Shown here: piece after piece, positions 61,771 through 64,000 of the stretch
Numbering within the stretch: position 1 is the stretch's first letter
How the letters are laid out: every line of letters begins with the position of its first letter
Source of the DNA: an uncultured Spirochaetales bacterium
GTDB taxonomy: Bacteria > Spirochaetota > Spirochaetia > Sphaerochaetales > Sphaerochaetaceae
Assembly (NCBI GenBank): GCA_949293595.1
Contig: CASFDW010000001.1
Coordinates: 62,001-126,000, forward strand
Length of the DNA stretch: 64,000 nucleotides
Direction of reading: 5' to 3'
The notes under the pieces: model-generated
Database searches by the model: none
Told to the model about the DNA's origin: nothing
Seen by the model: the letters and a program-made list of their open reading frames with translations, nothing else
Translations under genes and position numbers: made by a program

Positions 61771-62163
61771 CTACTTCCTTCTCAGATACAGAACGGACGA
61801 GAAATCATTGAGGAAATCCCTCACGCACTTCCCGCCTGCCTTGAAGCCTGCGGCCCTGAGCTGGGAAAGAATCGAGAAAAATGTGGAAATCTCGACAGTG
61901 ACGTCATCCGATTCCAACGCATCCTCCAGCTCGTCCTCGTCGACGCCTTCGAGATCGTATGTGGAGCTCTCAACAGTATCCACATCCCCGTTCGAATAAA
62001 TAACGTCGAAGAAGGTTGTGACCGTGGCATCGTAAAGATCCTCGTCTTCCTTATAGTCCTGGTCGACATCCGTGTAGCAGACGACGGCCACGTCGGTGGC
62101 GTCTTCCGGAATCTCGAGAACGACATCCTCGTTCCCGATTCCTTCAAGTTTGGAAATCTCCAT
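61771..62163 (-). CDS. Small acidic hypothetical protein
   Basis: A 130-residue soluble protein. The first 95 residues are very acidic (IPEDATDVAVVCYTDVDQDY, DEDELEDALESDDV); the last 30 are basic and hydrophobic (AAGFKAGGKCVRDFLNDFSS). No known domain. ATG at 62163 has GAGGAGGAGAGC upstream, and metG ends 10 nt before it, so it is co-transcribed with metG. Function unknown. Confidence 0.7.
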   Translation of the reverse strand: MEISKLEGIGNEDVVLEIPEDATDVAVVCYTDVDQDYKEDEDLYDATVTTFFDVIYSNGDVDTVESSTYDLEGVDEDELEDALESDDVTVEISTFFSILSQLRAAGFKAGGKCVRDFLNDFSSVLYLRRK

Positions 62164-62173
62164 GCTCTCCTCC

Positions 62174-64000
62174 TCAGCCAACATTACCGTTGACATATTT
62201 GTAAACCTTGAGATGCTTGCCTCCGTAGCCGAGCGGCAGCCCGTCGACACACACCTCGCCGTCTATCGTCCTGATCGGCATCTCGAAGAAATGCTCGCTC
62301 TTGAGATAGGTGGTGATCTTGTCCACCTTCTCCTCGTTGTCGAACTCCATCACGGCCCCGACGGGGAAATCGTCGGCGAACACGAGCTCGCATGTGGCGT
62401 GCTCATGGTCGTCCTTGTCGGATGCGGCAATGAGCATGCCGTAGCTCTTGACCCCGCGGAAATTCGCGGGCTTGAGATTGGAGACGATCACGATGTTCCG
62501 TCCCAAAAGCTCGTCCTCCCTGTAATAAGGGACGATCGACGAAACGATCTGTCTTGGTTCAGGCTCACCCGTGTCGAGCTTGAGAATGTAGAGTTTGTCA
62601 CCGTTTGGATGACGTTCGACTTCGCTGATTTTCGCGACCTTGAGGATGACCTTCTTCTTGAAGGAATCCACAAGGCTCAATTCCTCATTCGCATTGTTGT
62701 TCATTTTTTCCTCTTTTGCTTGTTCTTTCTTTCCGCTGCGCTCGTTCTGTGATCCGGAATAGCGCTCGCGCAACGTATCGATCAGCTTATCCTCGAGCTT
62801 GGAGAAAAGAAGCTCGCACCCGGCCACCCTGACATCGCCGGAGGCAATGCCGATGTCGCCCCACACCGATTTCTCCCGGCCGAGGAAGGAAAGGATCTTC
62901 TCCCCGGTCGACGGAAGATACGGACTGACCATCACGGCAAGGTCGCGGATGATGAAATAAAGCGTTGCAAGCAGGTCTGCGGCCTTCTGCGGGTCGGTCG
63001 TCCTGACCTTCCATGGCTCTCCGTCCTGGAAGGCCTTGTTACCCATGTCCGAAAGCTCGAATATGGCATGCAGGGCATCTCGCTCCTCCGCCTTCTCCAG
63101 AAGGTCTGTTATCTCCTTCTCCTTCTCCAGAGCCTTCGCATAGAGATCCCCGTCCAGACTGTAGCCGGATATCTCGGAGCCATAGAACCGGGAAATGAAG
63201 CTCAGCGTCCTGTTGACCAGGTTCGACAGGTTTCCGATCAGCTCCTTGTTGACCTTGTCCTGGAAATCCTTCCAGGTGAAGGTGAAATCACTCTTTTCCG
63301 GACGGTTGTAGAACATGTAGAATCTCCAGCAGTCGGCGGGTATGCCTGTCTCCTGGACATCGTTGCCGAAGACCCCCACCCCTCTTGATTTGCTGAACTT
63401 GCCGCCTTCGTAATTGAGATACTCTGTCGAGGACATGTGATGGAGCATCGTCCATTTCTCGCCGGTCGCAAGGAGGCTCGACGGGAAGATGACGGTGTGG
63501 AACGGGATGTTGTCCTTTCCGATGAACTGGAAGAGCTCGGTACCCTCGGGATCCCTCCACCAGTATTCCCAGTCCTCGACCGCATTGGCCGTTATCGATA
63601 TGTATCCTATCGGAGCGTCGAACCACACATAGAAGACCTTGTCCTCGAAGCCGGGCTTTGGTACAGGTATCCCCCATTTGAGGTCCCTAGTTATGCATCT
63701 TTCCTGCAGGCCGTCGCGGATCCAGGAATTGGTTATCTGCACTGCGTTCCTGGCCCAGAACCCCTCGACGCTGGCCTTGTCCATCCAGTTCTTGAGAAGA
63801 GGCAGGGCCTTGGGAAGGTTTATGTACAGATGCTTCGTATTCTTCAGGACAGGAGTGCTGCCGCACACCGAGCATTTCGGCTCTACGAGCTCGGTGGGCT
63901 CCAGGAGCTTTCCGCAGGCGTCGCACTGGTCCCCTCTTGCATCGGTGCTGCCGCAGTGCGGGCAGGTACCCTTGACATAACGGTCTGCAAGAAACCGGCC
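62174..64000 (-). CDS. metG: Methionyl-tRNA synthetase, C-terminal part
   Basis: The 5' end of the gene lies beyond the right edge; 609 codons are present. From the edge come zinc-knuckle pairs CPHCG, CDACG and CSVCG, typical of MetG with four cysteine pairs. Then VWFDAPIGYISITANA follows, the KMSKS loop as GGKFSKSRGVGVFGND, the anticodon domain, and a C-terminal EMAP-type tRNA-binding domain (about the last 110 residues, KVAKISEVERHPNGDKLYIL). The two parts are joined by a charged linker (SGKKEQAKEEKMNNNANEE). It is followed by the small acidic gene. Confidence 0.96.
   Translation of the reverse strand, partial: GRFLADRYVKGTCPHCGSTDARGDQCDACGKLLEPTELVEPKCSVCGSTPVLKNTKHLYINLPKALPLLKNWMDKASVEGFWARNAVQITNSWIRDGLQERCITRDLKWGIPVPKPGFEDKVFYVWFDAPIGYISITANAVEDWEYWWRDPEGTELFQFIGKDNIPFHTVIFPSSLLATGEKWTMLHHMSSTEYLNYEGGKFSKSRGVGVFGNDVQETGIPADCWRFYMFYNRPEKSDFTFTWKDFQDKVNKELIGNLSNLVNRTLSFISRFYGSEISGYSLDGDLYAKALEKEKEITDLLEKAEERDALHAIFELSDMGNKAFQDGEPWKVRTTDPQKAADLLATLYFIIRDLAVMVSPYLPSTGEKILSFLGREKSVWGDIGIASGDVRVAGCELLFSKLEDKLIDTLRERYSGSQNERSGKKEQAKEEKMNNNANEELSLVDSFKKKVILKVAKISEVERHPNGDKLYILKLDTGEPEPRQIVSSIVPYYREDELLGRNIVIVSNLKPANFRGVKSYGMLIAASDKDDHEHATCELVFADDFPVGAVMEFDNEEKVDKITTYLKSEHFFEMPIRTIDGEVCVDGLPLGYGGKHLKVYKYVNGNVG

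Overview
This window (about 53% G+C by eye) looks like chromosome of a host-associated spirochaete, most likely in or near the Sphaerochaetaceae/Treponemataceae. The reasons are an archaeal-type V-ATPase operon in the order E-DUF2764-A-B-D-I-K, the run rpsB-tsf-frr-uppS-cdsA-dxr-rseP, the block rpsF-ssb-rpsR-(membrane protein)-rplI-dnaB, an LptD-like outer-membrane protein next to uvrA, and signal peptides ending in FAGGGKE. No insertion sequence, prophage, CRISPR array or rRNA operon was seen. The assignment is inferred from gene content and order only.

Layout, left to right. 1-1.4 kb: gap and the start of pgk (glycolysis). 1.4-12.3 kb: a tightly overlapping minus-strand operon of a hypothetical gene, ispG, uvrA, lptD, phoH, pgpH-like and ybeY. 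12.4-19.7 kb: the V-ATPase operon, with a strong terminator and Na+-type ligands in its K ring. 19.7-28.1 kb: a small GIY-YIG-like protein, uridine phosphorylase, mutS2, rsgA, a pentapeptide-repeat/metallo-hydrolase pair, an rluD-like gene, a small membrane protein, yggS, a CmpB-type membrane protein and tRNA-Val(TAC). 28.4-35.2 kb: an amidohydrolase, then an RpiR-type regulator with an AfuABC/FbpABC-like importer and a histidine phosphatase, probably for a phosphorylated organic solute. 35.3-44.8 kb: MscS, IMP dehydrogenase (closest in motifs to the Tritrichomonas-type enzyme), a GH13 amylase, adk, a uracil phosphoribosyltransferase with an N-terminal extension, a TPR-like lipoprotein, rnhA, parvulin, CYTH and a membrane protein. 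44.8-45.4 kb: a non-coding stretch with a candidate small RNA and ArgR-like boxes. 45.4-53.1 kb: argG and the translation/isoprenoid/envelope operon. 53.1-57.4 kb: dnaB, rplI, a DUF2232-like protein, rpsR, ssb and rpsF. 57.4-64 kb: mntP under a yybP-ykoY manganese riboswitch, tatD, tcdA, a 29-residue AURKAIP1/COX24-like basic protein, murD, a small acidic protein and the 3' part of metG.

The observation I consider most worth following is not a gene family. At ten loci a -10 hexamer lies 6-8 nt upstream of the start codon with no Shine-Dalgarno sequence, which points to leaderless mRNAs. They include rsgA, the pentapeptide gene, rpiR, mscS, tatD and murD. Neighbouring genes in the same window carry clear AGGAGG-type sites. 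The second most interesting item is the RpiR/ABC/phosphatase operon with a repeated operator-like motif at its promoter.
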